Below, piece by piece: positions 20,484-32,499 of a stretch of 64,000 bases of DNA. Both the position numbers and the translations under genes were made by a program. A model generated the notes under the pieces. It saw nothing but the letters and a program-made list of their open reading frames with translations, had not been told where the DNA came from and searched no databases. Source of the DNA: Aralia elata (lineage: Eukaryota > Streptophyta > Magnoliopsida > Apiales > Araliaceae); assembly GCA_034770075.1 (NCBI GenBank), contig CM068379.1:19901506-19965505 (forward strand). Reading direction: 5' to 3'. The first letter of the stretch is position 1. Each line of letters starts with the position of its first letter.

Positions 20484-22667
20484 ATGGATATAGAGGATAG
20501 GAGAATTGAAGGGGAGAGTTTTGAGTTAATTGAAGAAGTTAGAAGTGATGAAGGTAGAGAAAATTTTATTTATAATCCGCAAATAGCCGACCTTCTCAAA
20601 CCTAGTGTTGGAAAAGAATTCCAAACAATAGATGAAGTTAAGAATTTCTATAATGCATATGCTAAAGAGGCGGGATTTAGTATTCGAAGTTGGGCTACTA
20701 AGAAAATCGAAGGAAGTGATGAAGTGAAAAGGAAAGAGTATGTATGTTTTAAACAAGGTAAGGGAATAACAATTGCGGATGTTGAAACTAAAAGGCGTCG
20801 GGGATCGATAAAAGAGAGTTGTAAAGTAAAGGTTGCTGTGTTGAAAATAAATTTAGGAGCATATGTAGTCACCCAATTTATTGAGGGTCATAGTCACCCT
20901 TTGGCAACTCCATCAAAGAAGCATTTATTAAGATCTCACCGAAGTATTTCAAGTGCACAAAAATGTTTAAGTCAACAACTTGGCATGATAAATATACCCT
21001 CACATCAACAATTCAATTTTCTTGGAATACAGGCTAGAGGGTTTGAAAACATTGGGTGTACACAATAAGATTTATATAATTATGAAAGGGATAGACGTAA
21101 TGAGTTGAAGGGACATGACGGAGAAATGTTGACTGAGTTTTATAAATTAGAAAAGGGTAAGAATCCATCATTCACTTACGAAATTAAGGTCAATAATGAA
21201 CAGAGGATAACACATTGTTTTTGGGCTGACGCTACCTGTAGAAGGGCATATAATTTTTATGGTGATGTAGTCATCTTCGATACGACATACAACACCAATC
21301 GCTATGGGATGATTTTTGCACCACTGATGAGAGTTAACAAACACGGTCAAACCATAATTTTTGCTTGTGCATTCTTAAATGATGAGACCTCAGATTCATT
21401 TGTTTGGCTATTCAATAAATTTTTAGAGGCTATGCCAGGTGATGCCCCTAAAATGATCATTACTGATCAAGATCCCGCGATGTCTAAAGCAATTTTAGAA
21501 ACTCTTCCGGATACATTTCATAGATACTGTAGTTGGCACATATTGACAAAATTTTCTGAAAAACTAGACTCGGTGAAGTATAATGCTCACTATAATGAAT
21601 TTGTCAATTGTATTTGGAAGTCGGAGTCTAAAGAAGAGTTTGATTTGACATGGACGGAGCCTGTTGGGAGAAGCGGGTTCAAATTGGGTGTCTGCTTATT
21701 GTAATCATGTTTTCTCGGCCAATATGTCAAGTAGCCAACGAGCGGAAAGCTCTCATGCATTTTTTAAAAGATATGTATCTAAAAAAATTCATTAGTTAAT
21801 TTCATGATTCAATTTAGTAGGGGACTAGTACGCCAACGCCAAGAAGAGTTGTTGGCTGATCACAAAGATTTGATTGAGAAGCCTAAAGTGAAGATGAATC
21901 ATGACTTTTTGTTCTAAATGGTTGATATTTATACTCAGGAAATATTTTATAAATTCCAAGATGAGATATGGGATTGTTTGAATTACCGTTTTGAGCTTAT
22001 CAAGGAGAGTGGCAATCAATGCGTGTTTCAAGTTCATAGGAAAAAAGTGTCTACATGTAGAGTGCGAGAACTTATTTATGATAAAGAATTGGGTTTTGCT
22101 TCATGTAGTTGCCACAAGTTTGGGAGTATGGGGATACCATGTAGACATGTGCTTGGTTACTTACAGAAAATGCATGATTATGACGAATTACCACAACAAT
22201 ACATCTTGAAAAGGTGGACTAAGAAGGCAAACTCCCTGACAGTAGTTGATAATGAAAGTGGCATAATGATAAATAGTGACAAAGAATATCTAATCAAGTG
22301 GAGTGAATTAATTCAATGTTCTTTGGATGTTATTGATAAAGCCCTCACAAGCCAAGAAGGAATTAATATTTATAAAGATGCGTTGGCTCATGCACTCGAA
22401 TCAATCAATTTTGTTGTAGATAGTGGTAAAAGTTCACAATGTGGAATTGGTGCAAGTGTAGTCTCCGGGAAGATGAGTTGCAATAAAGAATATGTTTACA
22501 ATGAACCGAATCAAGTTAGGGCAAAAGGATGTGGCAAAAGACTTAAAGGAGGGAAAGAAAGGGCTTTAGGGAAGGCAAAGAACTCAAAGGCTAGACGTTG
22601 TCATGGTTGTGGTAAAGTTGGACAATCACATGACAAAAAGAATTGTCCAATAGTTGCATATCGGTAA
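20484..22667 (+). pseudogene. FAR1/MULE transposase, disrupted
   Basis: Frames together cover a FAR1-family transposase. The N-terminal FAR1 DNA-binding domain (about 20600-20900) reads EVKNFYNAYAKEAGFSIRSW. The MULE DDE domain has VVIFDTTYNTN (first Asp), MIITDQDPAMS (second Asp) and QRAESSHAFFKRY (Glu, at about 21740). A SWIM zinc finger reads CSCHKFGSMGIPCRH (22107-22150), and a C-terminal zinc knuckle reads CHGCGKVGQSHDKKNC. Breaks are an in-frame TAA at 21066, a frameshift near 21660, another in an A-run near 21785, and a TAA near 21915. The frame is open upstream of 20484 back to about 20420, so an earlier exon is likely. A GTAAGT donor at 22665 and later short exons near 22745-22816 are possible. 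Intact, it would excise and insert the element. Confidence 0.88.
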
Positions 22668-23747
22668 GTAATATTTACGTAAAAGTTCACTTTATTTTCT
22701 ATCTCAATCTTTAAATGATGTGTGTTATTTTGGCTTTTATGTAGAGATTCTCTCGACAATGAAGATGCAACTATATTTTCAAGTTCAGAGAATGATAGTC
22801 ATACTTTCAAAGGTGTGATCATTTTTTTTGTCTCACATGTTGGTCTAATATTTAGTCTGCATAACTATAAGAATATTGAGCATCATCTTCAGCCTTCGTA
22901 TTTTCATGTGCAGGTGATTCACCGAATTAACATGGTGTTGAAGTTCCTAATGAATATGAAGAACATGGTAGTATATAAACGAATTAAATATGGTTGTATT
23001 TAAGATCTAGGTTGACTGGTGATGTAGAGACAATTATTGTTGTGTATAAAAATATTTGTGGTCCAGTGTTGAGCACTGGATTCGACTTGTTTTTGCTATG
23101 TAAATATGATGTTTTGATTTGGGCGGCTTCTTATGAAGCCAGTTATCTAGTATGTTGGTAGCATAATTTTTCAGGCAGACAGAGATAGGACAAGGTAGAC
23201 ATAACATAATATGTGCACAAAAATCCAATTCTCTCCTATACATTTGAGTATATACTATTTGTTACAAAAATTTTAACTTGTGATATCTCACCCTCATCCG
23301 TGGAGTATTTAAAGTTGCTAATATTTAGAAAGGTGACAACAGAATCGAGATACAAATGGGATAAAATGTAAAGAGTTGTTTGCATAATAAACTTCATAAG
23401 CTTCATTTTAGGAAAGTGAAGATTTGTTAAGAAATAAAAAGTAACTCAATTCTAAATTTCTTTTCTCAAAGATATTGTTACTGCAATACAACCAACACAA
23501 ATAATGAACACTAGCAGCCCCTTCTCAAGGTTCCTCCTCACAACTAAGTTTTAAAACTCAAAACTACAAGTCCAGCTTCTCACTTTCAGATCTACTATAT
23601 AGACTGCACTTTACAAGAAACTTCACTCGGGAAGACAATTAAGCAAAATATACAAAAATAATAATTTCATTTGCATAGAGGTAACATAGAGTTTGTACAT
23701 GGAATGGAGAACCTAGTAGGTTCGTTCCCCAATTTACTTTAAGACAA
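22668..23747. other. Region between the two convergent genes of the FAR1-type element
   Basis: Possible small 3' exons of the transposase gene lie at about 22745-22816 (RDSLDNEDATIFSSSENDS, flanked by AG and GT) and near 22916. The rest is non-coding. Confidence 0.4.
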
Positions 23748-24089
23748 CTAGTTTTTCATAATCAAAAACAAACAGAGAATAAGTATTACAACAACTAATT
23801 TCTTCAATAATTTAATTTGAAGTCTCATTTCAATTATAGTAGGATTATCCACCATGGAATTATTTGGCAGCTGCGTTTCAAAAGTTGGTGATGATTTTTC
23901 TTCATTTATAGCCTTGCACCATCCCAAGAAACTGCATTTTCCATTCGGGCAGGCATAGTAAACTCGACCTTCATTTTCATTTTTATTGGAGCGGGTAATT
24001 TTATAAATTATAAATTGTCCACAATGACATTGCTTGCTTTGAATCCTTAAATCAAATTCGTAGCACTCCACCATGCTTCCTGATCCCAT
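23748..24089 (-). CDS. GRF-type zinc-finger protein with C-terminal membrane segment (transposon-associated)
   Basis: 113 residues from the ATG at 24089. Residues 21-58 form a GRF zinc finger: CHCGQFIIYK, then ENEGRVYYAC and GKCSFLGWC, with Cys 21, 23, 47 and 52 as likely ligands. A hydrophobic stretch closes the protein (residues 93-110, KKLVVVILILCLFLIM), probably a tail anchor. GRF fingers bind single-stranded nucleic acid in other proteins. Many plant genomes hold short GRF-plus-membrane proteins of unknown role. This one is open, unlike its partner transposase, and lies inside the inverted ends in convergent orientation. An AG just upstream of the ATG leaves room for an earlier exon. Its function in transposition is not known to me. 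Confidence 0.75.
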   Translation of the reverse strand: MGSGSMVECYEFDLRIQSKQCHCGQFIIYKITRSNKNENEGRVYYACPNGKCSFLGWCKAINEEKSSPTFETQLPNNSMVDNPTIIEMRLQIKLLKKLVVVILILCLFLIMKN

Positions 24090-24650
24090 GTTGTCTTCCT
24101 ACAAAAATGACAGGGCCATTTGTTTATGCTATACAATGTTAACTAACTATTTTTGAAGAGATTATGCTATAATATTTTTGGAACACTTACAATCACAGAC
24201 AACTCAAGTACTTACAAACAGATGAATATCATCTCTATTATTGCAATGGATTCCCTTTTTTACTAATATAAGCATGAAGTAGTCAAAAATTTCCTATACT
24301 TAGTAGAGAAAAACAAACAAAAGTATAAGTAAGATTATACAAATAATAAACAAGTACCAATCACACACCTCAAGTACAAAAGTTCATAATTTTATTAAGG
24401 AGTTTCCAAAGTTTATACTTAAGCTCAAGGAGTATACTCAGGTTCACATTAGACCAAAGAGATTCAAGGAAACCGCAGCAAAGCAACAGAATAACTCTAA
24501 AATACCTGTGCTAGCAGCATAAGAAAACCAAACAAGGCTTTTAATAACCAAATATATATGCCAGGTTCCAGTAGCTATCCTCTTTTAAGAAGCCAACAGT
24601 TAGATCCCGAATCAGCTATGAGGTGTAAAAATTCAGAAGGAACTATAGAC
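24090..24650. other. Non-coding internal segment of the FAR1-type element
   Basis: Upstream of the GRF gene, so probably its promoter and leader. No motif is recognised. Confidence 0.35.
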
Positions 24651-25558
24651 AATAATAATAATAATACATATAATGATGATTCGAGTAAAGACAACTACTT
24701 GTTAGTGGAAGAAACAACTACTGTATCATGAAACCAGAATTTGCACAAAAAATTTTCACAGGGAAACAAGATAAAAATATTTGACTAGTAAAAATATTTT
24801 CAAAATGTTACCCACCAAAAAACATGGAAAAGAACCAAAAAGGGGTAGAATAACTATCAAATAAATTCTTTACTTCCATAAATTAACAATGAAAGGAATG
24901 TGTCCCGTAGACAAACAACAGACCATAAATTAACAATGAAAGGAATTTTTAGTGTTGGATTATCCTTTAAATGTAACTCAAAATGCAATTTTCTCAATCT
25001 ATAAGTATTGATATAATGAGGCAAACCCTAAATTTCTTACGCTAGACAATTAATTCCATCAAATTATAACTGTTAAGTAGCTTTACCTTCGCCGCGAGAG
25101 CGAGATAGAGTCTTGGTTCGCTGGAAATGGTGTCAATTTGGTCGGATTTGCAGCGACGCAGCGACTTCGGTGGTTCGGGTTGAGAGAGAGCTCAGAGTTC
25201 GTTGGTTTGCCTCTTTGATTTCGTCTGAGTGTTTGATGGCTTTTTTTGTTTATATCCCCAACCCATTTTTTATCCGACCCGCAAAATTGCAACCCACTCA
25301 GACTAAGCTTCTTAAGCGAACTTGAATAAGCGGACTAAAGACGTACCAAGCCAAAATTGCACGCGGGTTGCAATTTAGTCTGAGTGAGTTGCAATTTTGT
25401 GGGTCAGATTTGAAAAATGGGTTGGGGATATAAACAAAAAAACCCATCAAAATCCGACCCGCAAAATTGCAACCCACTCAGACTAAATTGCAACCCGCGT
25501 GCAATTTTGGCTTGGTACGTCTTTAGTCTGCTTATTCAAGTTCGCTTAAGAAGCTTAT
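24651..25558 (-). repeat. Right terminal inverted repeat of the FAR1-type element
   Basis: Inverted copy of the left end. At 25305-25556 it carries an extra palindrome made from two inverted copies of the terminus. Confidence 0.85.
25305..25556. repeat. 252-bp palindrome at the right terminus
   Basis: It begins AAGCTTCTTAAGCGAACTTG and ends with its complement. Both arms run through GCGGACTAAAGACGTACC and TTGCACGCGGGTTGCAATTT with very few differences. Each arm equals the outer part of the element's terminal repeat. It could be an inverted duplication of the terminus or a nested mini-element. Confidence 0.8.
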
Positions 25559-26190
25559 ATATATATATATACACACACACACTTTCTTTAACATATCTTC
25601 CGGATTTTATTTAATTTTTTTAGGGTACTAATAGATGCACACCCTAACTGATAATTACACTCTCAGACATGCATTGTGGAGCTGTATTGTATAATCCAGC
25701 AATTAATTCACGGGATTTGCAACTATCACTTATATGTGCATATAGCAGAACCCTACTTTTGTCATCTCCGTCTGTATCTGTTGTACATACACACACAAAC
25801 CAGACAATCACCTTTTCCAACAAGTCATTTTATGTTACCAAAAGCATGATGAAATACAGCAAAGAGGCTTATCTGGGTAAATAAAAGATGAAACTTGGGA
25901 ACATATATTAATCAAAATAATGAAACAAAACCTAGGTAGAATCTTAACTAGTTTATGTCGCAAACATTTCGAAACCAGCCATTTAGCCCTTAACTAACAG
26001 ACAACTCAAACTGAAAGCTTGAGATGCACAAGTATAATCAAACATGTCATCTCTTTCATCAGGCATTAAAAAACAACAAGATGCGTCTACATGTATTAGT
26101 TTTATTTGGTTCCAAGGACGTTTATGATTTCGATCTTGGCATATATTTACACAACTTTCTTCATTAACTCAATAAGCCATACTTCGGATA
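25559..26190. other. Spacer and 3' flank of the carboxypeptidase gene
   Basis: (TA)n(CA)n at 25557-25581, then low-copy sequence. AAAAGCATGATGAAATACAGC near 25841 also occurs near 42259, which ties this flank to the duplicated block at 42 kb. It probably holds the 3' UTR of the minus-strand gene at its right end. Confidence 0.5.
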
Positions 26191-28738
26191 TCAGATTGAG
26201 GAAACCAAGTTTTCAGGCTCAGATGCGACTCCTGAAAGTGAGCTCTGAGTCCACCTCTTCAACATCTCCAGAGCAGCCTTAGGTTGATCCATAGGAACCA
26301 TATGGCCAGCATTGTGGACCTGTTTGCCGTAGAGCACACTCAATGAGATATATAAACTTATATAGCCACTCACCACCTTTTTTTATTAAAAAAGAGAAAA
26401 AAATTGACTCACTTGAGTATACTTTTAACACAAAACAAGAAAGTTAAAATAGAGAGTCTTAAATAAGTTTCATTTGCCTATGGTGGACCTATCTATAGTA
26501 CAGTAGCGAATCTTTTTCTTTTTTTAATTTAATATATGGACCCCACATAACTATTTTTCAGGACAAAATAGTCTTTGGATAACATTTTATTGTACTTAAG
26601 TCATCTATTATCGGACAAATATTTTTTCTATACTAATCTTTTATGGGACAGTGGGACTGTGGGAGTCTTTCAGAAAGAAAAGAAGATATAGGAAAAAAGA
26701 ATAAAAAAAATTAAAAAAAAATCAAAGAATCCACACAATCAGAGAGACCACTACCTTGAGGAAACTGAGGGGCCCATAACTTTTAAATTTTCCTGCTTCG
26801 GAACCATCAACTTCAAAAGAAACTTCAGGAGATCCTACAAACTCTTTCTGACCACTCCATTCCATGGCATGAACCCATCTTGAGTTACCTGCACAACCAA
26901 ATATAAATTCTTAGATACCAAGGCGCACTTTCCTTTGTTTCAGATAAAAACATTATTTCTTATTCAAAAAAATGTTTAACTTTCGACCAAGCCCAAATAA
27001 CTTACCAAGCCAGTTGCAGATAAGGTCATATTCCCCAGCATATACAAGCAGCTTGATCCCATCCCCAAGAAGGGCAGGGATGCCAGATTCAAGATTTCTC
27101 ATCCAGTCCACAAGCATGGCTTGATACACAGTGGGGCTACATGAAACGAAATCTATATCCCCAACTCCAAGAGAATCCCTAACTGACTCCTTGTTCAAAA
27201 GTTTCTCCACATTTGAGAAGTCATAGCAGAGGTTCCCCTCACACTTCTTTCTGATGTCATAGTACTGCAGATAAAGACATCAATGCTCTCATTATTTAAA
27301 ATAGTTATTACCAAACTGATTCTACATCTTTCAATTGGTTCTACATCTTTAAGCTTTAACAAAAAAATGCTATGGATATCTACCATAATTTTATGCTCAC
27401 AGACATCTTTTGCATGCACAAGTAAAGAGATTTACAGTTTATGTAGTATTCGGATGTCACAGAAATAACCATATAGGACAATTTTTATATGCTACTTACA
27501 TTTGTATTGCCAAGAAGTGCCATGATATTGTTGAATATGGTGTTGCAAACATAGTAGGAAGCTATGCAAGATATTGTCCCATCAGTACCTGAAAAGAAAT
27601 GCATTGAAGCTGAAAAGAAGCACTAGCCATAGAAAGAAACAAAATTTTAATGCTTGCAGTAAGAGAAGAAAGATATAAGCACTTGAAAAACTAGACACAG
27701 ATGTTTAAGGGGGGATATGGGGCTGAGATTTGCATGTGGCTGCTACAAGCACCTGGGGGGTGTTTTCTGATATTTCCCCCCAATAATAAAAGAAAAACAG
27801 ATACCTGCACGTGCAATTTCTAAGGGCTGATGATTACCATCACCAGCTAGAGAAGGTAGTGGTACCTGCATGAGGCTACATGTCTCACGGTTTCTTGCTT
27901 CTCAAGCATAATCAATCTCTTATTCCTCTTCCCCTAACCAAAATTACTAGAGACAGTGAGAGAGAAAGAGATTACCACAAAGCTTTATTGCAGTTTCACA
28001 CACTGGAAGCACCCTGTTGATACGTTCATAATCAGACTTCTTGATTATCGCCATATCCAATGCATAATCTGTGTAAGCTCTGTACTGAATCTCTGGATTT
28101 GTAAGCCCATTACCAATGGCAAATCCCTGCAAAGCACTTCCGACTTGAGCACCATAACAAAATAATAAAATGAAAACACAATGGCAAGAGAAAATTTATT
28201 GCCGGCAGATACCTTGAGGTTTATATGAGTTCCTTCTTTAGCCTTGTTTGCGTGATGTACTCGAGCAGCAAATGCAGGAATGTAGTGCCCAGCATATGAT
28301 TCTCCGGTAATGTAGAAGTCATTATTTGCAAATTGAGGATGCTCCGCAAAGAAGGCCTAAATAATCCAAACAAACCCACTTCAGCCATACAGCAAATTCT
28401 TGTATCAGAAGATAATTCATTCAGCCAAAATAATGATTTTTATACTTCTTCAAGACTCTAAAATATGTTGACTATATTATTATGGACAAACAGAGAAATG
28501 GCTTGCTACACAAAACTCTGTAAACTGCAAACTTGTAGCAGTCTAAAAGTTAACAAGTTTTGTTAACGAATGAGCTTGTATATAAATATCACTTCAGTTG
28601 CGGAGAAACCATGACATAGCTTTACCAGAATGAGAAATGACTTCATTTTAGAAGCACAAATAAACTATAACATAGAATCAAATACACTTGAGATCCAGTG
28701 GTTGAGGAGATAAAACATTACAAGGCCTATAATAATAA

Positions 28739-28769
<31 letters not shown>

Positions 28770-31639
28770 AAGATTAACTGACCTGCAAGAAGTCATATAG
28801 GTCATTACTAACACCCTCCTCATTGTGACGAATGTCACGTTCATCAGAGCTGTAACTAAAACCTGTCCCAATAGGTTGGTCAACATACAGAAGGTTGGAC
28901 ACCTGTATATTATCATAGAAATAATATTACCTCTCATTACATAACTCGAAATCTATTATAGGAGGTACAAAGTAAATAAGAGAAGTTAAACTATACATCA
29001 AATATACTACGGTATATTTATGTGGTCTAGAAACATGTATGAGTACATGATACATGCACATCTATTTGGTCAAGTGGTGATAAATTGAGTGACTCTAGAA
29101 GTATGCTAAGAACCCTATAAATATTCTTGTAACCGGGTCATCTTGTGCAAGTGGAATCAAAATATTTGAATGTGTTCTCCCAAATATACCCACTTCCTCT
29201 ATATTTTAATATCATCGCCTATATTTTACAACAAAATAAAAATAGGTGTATATCTTCACTACAAGAATTTATTTTTTTTTCAAAACTATCATTATCAGCT
29301 TAGACATATCGAGCACAAATAACCTCACCTTGTCCCACCCGTACTTGTTCCACACAAGAGACAAGTTATGTGTAATTGTGAAAGGTCCATTTTCATAGAA
29401 AAGAGCCAACTCACTACTACACCCTGGCCCTCCAGTCAACCAGATAACAACAGGGTCCTTCTTGCTGTTGCGTGATTCAAAGAAAAAGTAGAACATCCTA
29501 CAAGCAACAATCAAGGCTAATTTAGTAAAAAGAATAAGAAGCAACAAAAAAGCCACCAAACGAAGTTTGAATTCACCCAAGTTAAGAAAATCAAGAATAA
29601 GTAGGGTATAAAACATAATTCTATGAACCACTTAGGATTTCACAAGATAAAGTAATGAAATTTGATTTGGGTCCAATAACCTAAAGTCAGATCTTCTCTT
29701 CACGATATAAGCACCAAAGAAATTGTAAAACAATTAAGAATATTTGATGGACGAAACGATGGTAATTGTTGGCGTATAGATGTCTAACAACTGTCAATTT
29801 TTGCATTTTAATTGTCTTCTTACCAAACTAAAGTTGTATTCGTTTTTGTCGTTTTTGATTGGGGAGGGGAGGGACTGGAGTAAGTACTAAACACATGTCT
29901 CACCTGATCGGTATTAAACCCTGCATCTTGAATACACAATTATTATATAAATGGACAAAATGATGGTAATTGTAGGCGTATAGATGTCGAACAACTGTGA
30001 AGTTAAGCATTTTAATAGTCTTCTTACCAAACTACAGTCGTATTCATTTTTTCCCCTTTTGATGGAGGGACTGGAGTAAGTACTAAACATATATCTCACT
30101 TGATCGGAATTAAACCCTGCTTCTTGAATACACAAGTATTATATACTTCATCAATAAAATGATGCTCCAAATTATTCTTTTCCTTATTTTGTCTTGGGGT
30201 GATGGAAAAGTAACGCATGCGTAGACTTTTGTAGCAATAATTGAACCCTACATTGGGCATATATCACTAATCAGAACTAACAAACTCTAGAATGCTAGTT
30301 ATTTTAATACAAAATAAGTTGGATTAACCCCAGGGATTATAATATTTTACTATTACTTTTTGAGTAAATTTTACTTACCTCCCATGTGGTTTTGAGAATA
30401 TTTCCCTCAGCCTCCTCTAGCTTCAGAAATAGGGATGGACCATCCATGCCAATAACAGCTACTAAGCCATTGAAGAGTATCACCCATCAACTTGTTTGAC
30501 AGTGCATAAATGAAAACATACCCTAACTCATCCCATTTAGCCAAATTACCAACTATTTACTAGGTTATGCCATCTTGCTCTAAAGTGTATGAGAAATTAG
30601 AAACATAAACTTGAGTATATGGCTAGTTTATTATATGTACATAAGCATATACAGGTAATCAATTACACATACAGAAGCCTCCCTTTTCTGGGTAGGTTTG
30701 CATGCGCGCATACTGGTATGTGAATGTTTCTTCTGATCACCATGCTTCTCCTTGCGACCAATGCTATTGACAAAAAACCCCCACTTCAGTAGCACTTTTT
30801 CCTCTAATCTATCGTCAGTAAAATGAACCATCATACCAGCATAAAGGAACTAACTGGTGACAGGAGGCGCAGTTGCCTCCTATGACATTCCAAAAATATA
30901 AGATTACTTATGGTGAATCCTATTAAGGAAAAACATGTCGTCAAATTTAGTCATATAAAATTTGGCGCCCTTACATTGAAGCTCATTTTCATTATAATTA
31001 CACCCCATCAAAATTCAAAAAATGCCTCGCACCATTTGGAATCATTTCCAAATGAAGTAAACTCAAACTCAAAATATATTCATATAATCATTTGTCAAAC
31101 CATTTGCAGCATCTAGATCAATTGCAATAGCCTAGAGGTAAAGGTCTCTCCTTACAATGCAAGTCACATGTTTGAGTCTACCCTCAACAGAAGTCAGAAT
31201 CAACCAGGTGCTACAAATTGAAGGTAAATTCCCTTAGGTTTCCCCCTAGTTCTCCTCCTGGTCCCTTCCCCATGCTCCCCCTAGGCACCCTGGATGAAAT
31301 GTATCCCTATAATTAAATTGTAATGCTATAGGTTCTGAAAAAGGAAAACAAAAAAGAAAGAAAAAAAAAAGCCATTTGCAATATCTTGAGGTGGAGCAGG
31401 CTTATCATATATGGAAATCCATGCCAACTAAGTCTTGGGCTAAACCTTGGTAATCTAAACATTGATGTATAACCACATCCAGCGAGTAATTGGACATACA
31501 AACTATATGATGAAAAATCTTAGCAACCCACCATACTTCTGTTTACTAGACTAGAATTACAACTCTGATTGACATAGCAAATTGCTTATTAGTATTTGCG
31601 TTCCCAAACATGGTACTATTACATACCAAACAATTTACT

Positions 31640-31670
<31 letters not shown>

Positions 31671-32440
31671 ATTTTTCTCAAAATTTATAACTAAAAACAC
31701 AATATAAAAAATATCATTTAGCAAAGGGGACTCTTTTTGGAGTAGTTGAATACAAAAGGAGTCCTCTTATGTATTGTGACATATTTATGACAAATTATAA
31801 TTGTGAATCATATCAATATAGAATTATAAAGTGGCCCCAATTATTACGCGTCTCTCTAAAATTATTACCACTAATACTTATCCACATAATTGACCATATA
31901 TTCACAATATACATTATTTTCCATAAAAAGATGAGAGCATAAATTCTTAATTATCAAATCCAGGCCAACAAGCTAAAAAGATAAAAACAAAAATTTAAGA
32001 ACTATAAAATCTAAATTTTCAGCTCCACGCTTTCTTTCCTTTGAATCAAAATTCAATTAAAGAGCATTAAGTTCAATTTTAGGGGTTAAAATTCTAGGGT
32101 TTAGTATTCTAGGGTTTAGGACTTACTTAGCAGCCTTAGAATGCTGAATCTGATAGTACCCGGCATAATGCCCCAACTCCTCAGCCGAAACGCCTTTAGG
32201 GTCCTCAAAATTTGGGAATTTGAATCGCTTCTCCACTATCCTCTTCGCCGGCCGAAGCAAAGCAGAGTCATTCCGATCGACGATGTTTAACTCTTTGGGG
32301 AACAAATTGAGCTCTCTGATCAGCTTCTCCGCTTGAATAGTGGGGAAATTCGCAGTCGGAGATAACGTAAATGTCGCCGAAGAGAGAGGAGAGAGAAAGA
32401 GTACAACAACAAGAGAGAGAAAAATCAAATACTTCTCCAT
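26191..32440 (-). CDS. SCPL49: Serine carboxypeptidase-like protein, SCPL47/48/49 type (nine exons, intact)
   Basis: Exons on the minus strand: 32440-32127, 29497-29329, 28902-28783, 28356-28213, 28126-27976, 27588-27500, 27264-27006, 26888-26755 and 26319-26191. All introns are GT/AG, and the exons sum to 1509 bases, a 502-residue protein plus stop, the normal family length. A signal peptide (MEKYLIFLSLVVVLFLSPLS) sends it to the secretory pathway or vacuole. The substrate-binding loop reads WLTGGPGCSSE (exon 2). The catalytic triad is Ser in GESYAGHY (exon 4), Asp in AGEYDLICNW (exon 7) and His in HNAGHMVPMDQP (exon 9). The enzyme (peptidase family S10) removes C-terminal residues from peptides. 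Intron 1 is 2.6 kb and holds repeats. The family member number is by resemblance, not proven. A frameshifted copy of its last exon lies at 43941-44072. Confidence 0.93.
29747..30148. repeat. Tandem duplication of about 200 bp in intron 1 of the carboxypeptidase gene
   Basis: Two adjacent copies (29747-29946 and 29950-30148) share ATGGTAATTGTNGGCGTATAG, CTTCTTACCAAACTA, GGAGTAAGTACTAAACA and TCTTGAATACACAA. They are diverged and non-coding. Confidence 0.75.
31118..31320 (+). mobile_element. Possible tRNA-derived SINE in intron 1
   Basis: TAGCCTAGAGGTAAAGG resembles a polymerase III A box, and about 35 bases later CATGTTTGAGTCTACC resembles a B box. A pyrimidine-rich tail and no open frame follow. 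The ends and target duplication were not found, so the call is tentative. Confidence 0.35.
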
Positions 32441-32490
32441 TTCTGCAAATATATGTTTGTTAAATGTACATATACACAGATACACATATA

Positions 32491-32498
32491 TATTTATA
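32491..32498 (-). promoter_or_regulatory. Candidate TATA box of the carboxypeptidase gene
   Basis: TATAAATA on the minus strand, about 50 bases upstream of the ATG at 32440. This would give a very short leader. The surrounding sequence is TA-rich (32462-32530), so another start point is quite possible. Confidence 0.35.
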
Positions 32499-32499
32499 G

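Larger units (their letters stand above)
19358..25558 (+). mobile_element. FAR1-type Mutator-like element (6.2 kb) with 750-900-bp inverted ends
   Basis: Terminal inverted repeats at 19358-20109 and 24651-25558 start ATAAGCTTCTTAAGCGAACT and end with its complement. They stay recognisable for over 700 bases and finish inside in an ATT trinucleotide tract on both sides. Between them a FAR1-like transposase runs rightward (broken) and a GRF zinc-finger gene runs leftward, a convergent two-gene layout like maize MuDR. The right end is longer because of a 252-bp palindrome. No clear 9-bp target duplication is seen: the left flank is (CA)n and the right flank is (TA)n. Confidence 0.85.

Noticed and set aside
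20648..20872. Antisense open frames across the FAR1 transposase
   Set aside because: They are shadows of the transposase coding sequence on the opposite strand and have no motif.
27805..27867. Possible extra carboxypeptidase exon between exons 5 and 6
   Set aside because: It is flanked by AG and GT on the minus strand, but exons 5 and 6 already join in frame through KLCGTDGTISC and the extra peptide has no family counterpart.
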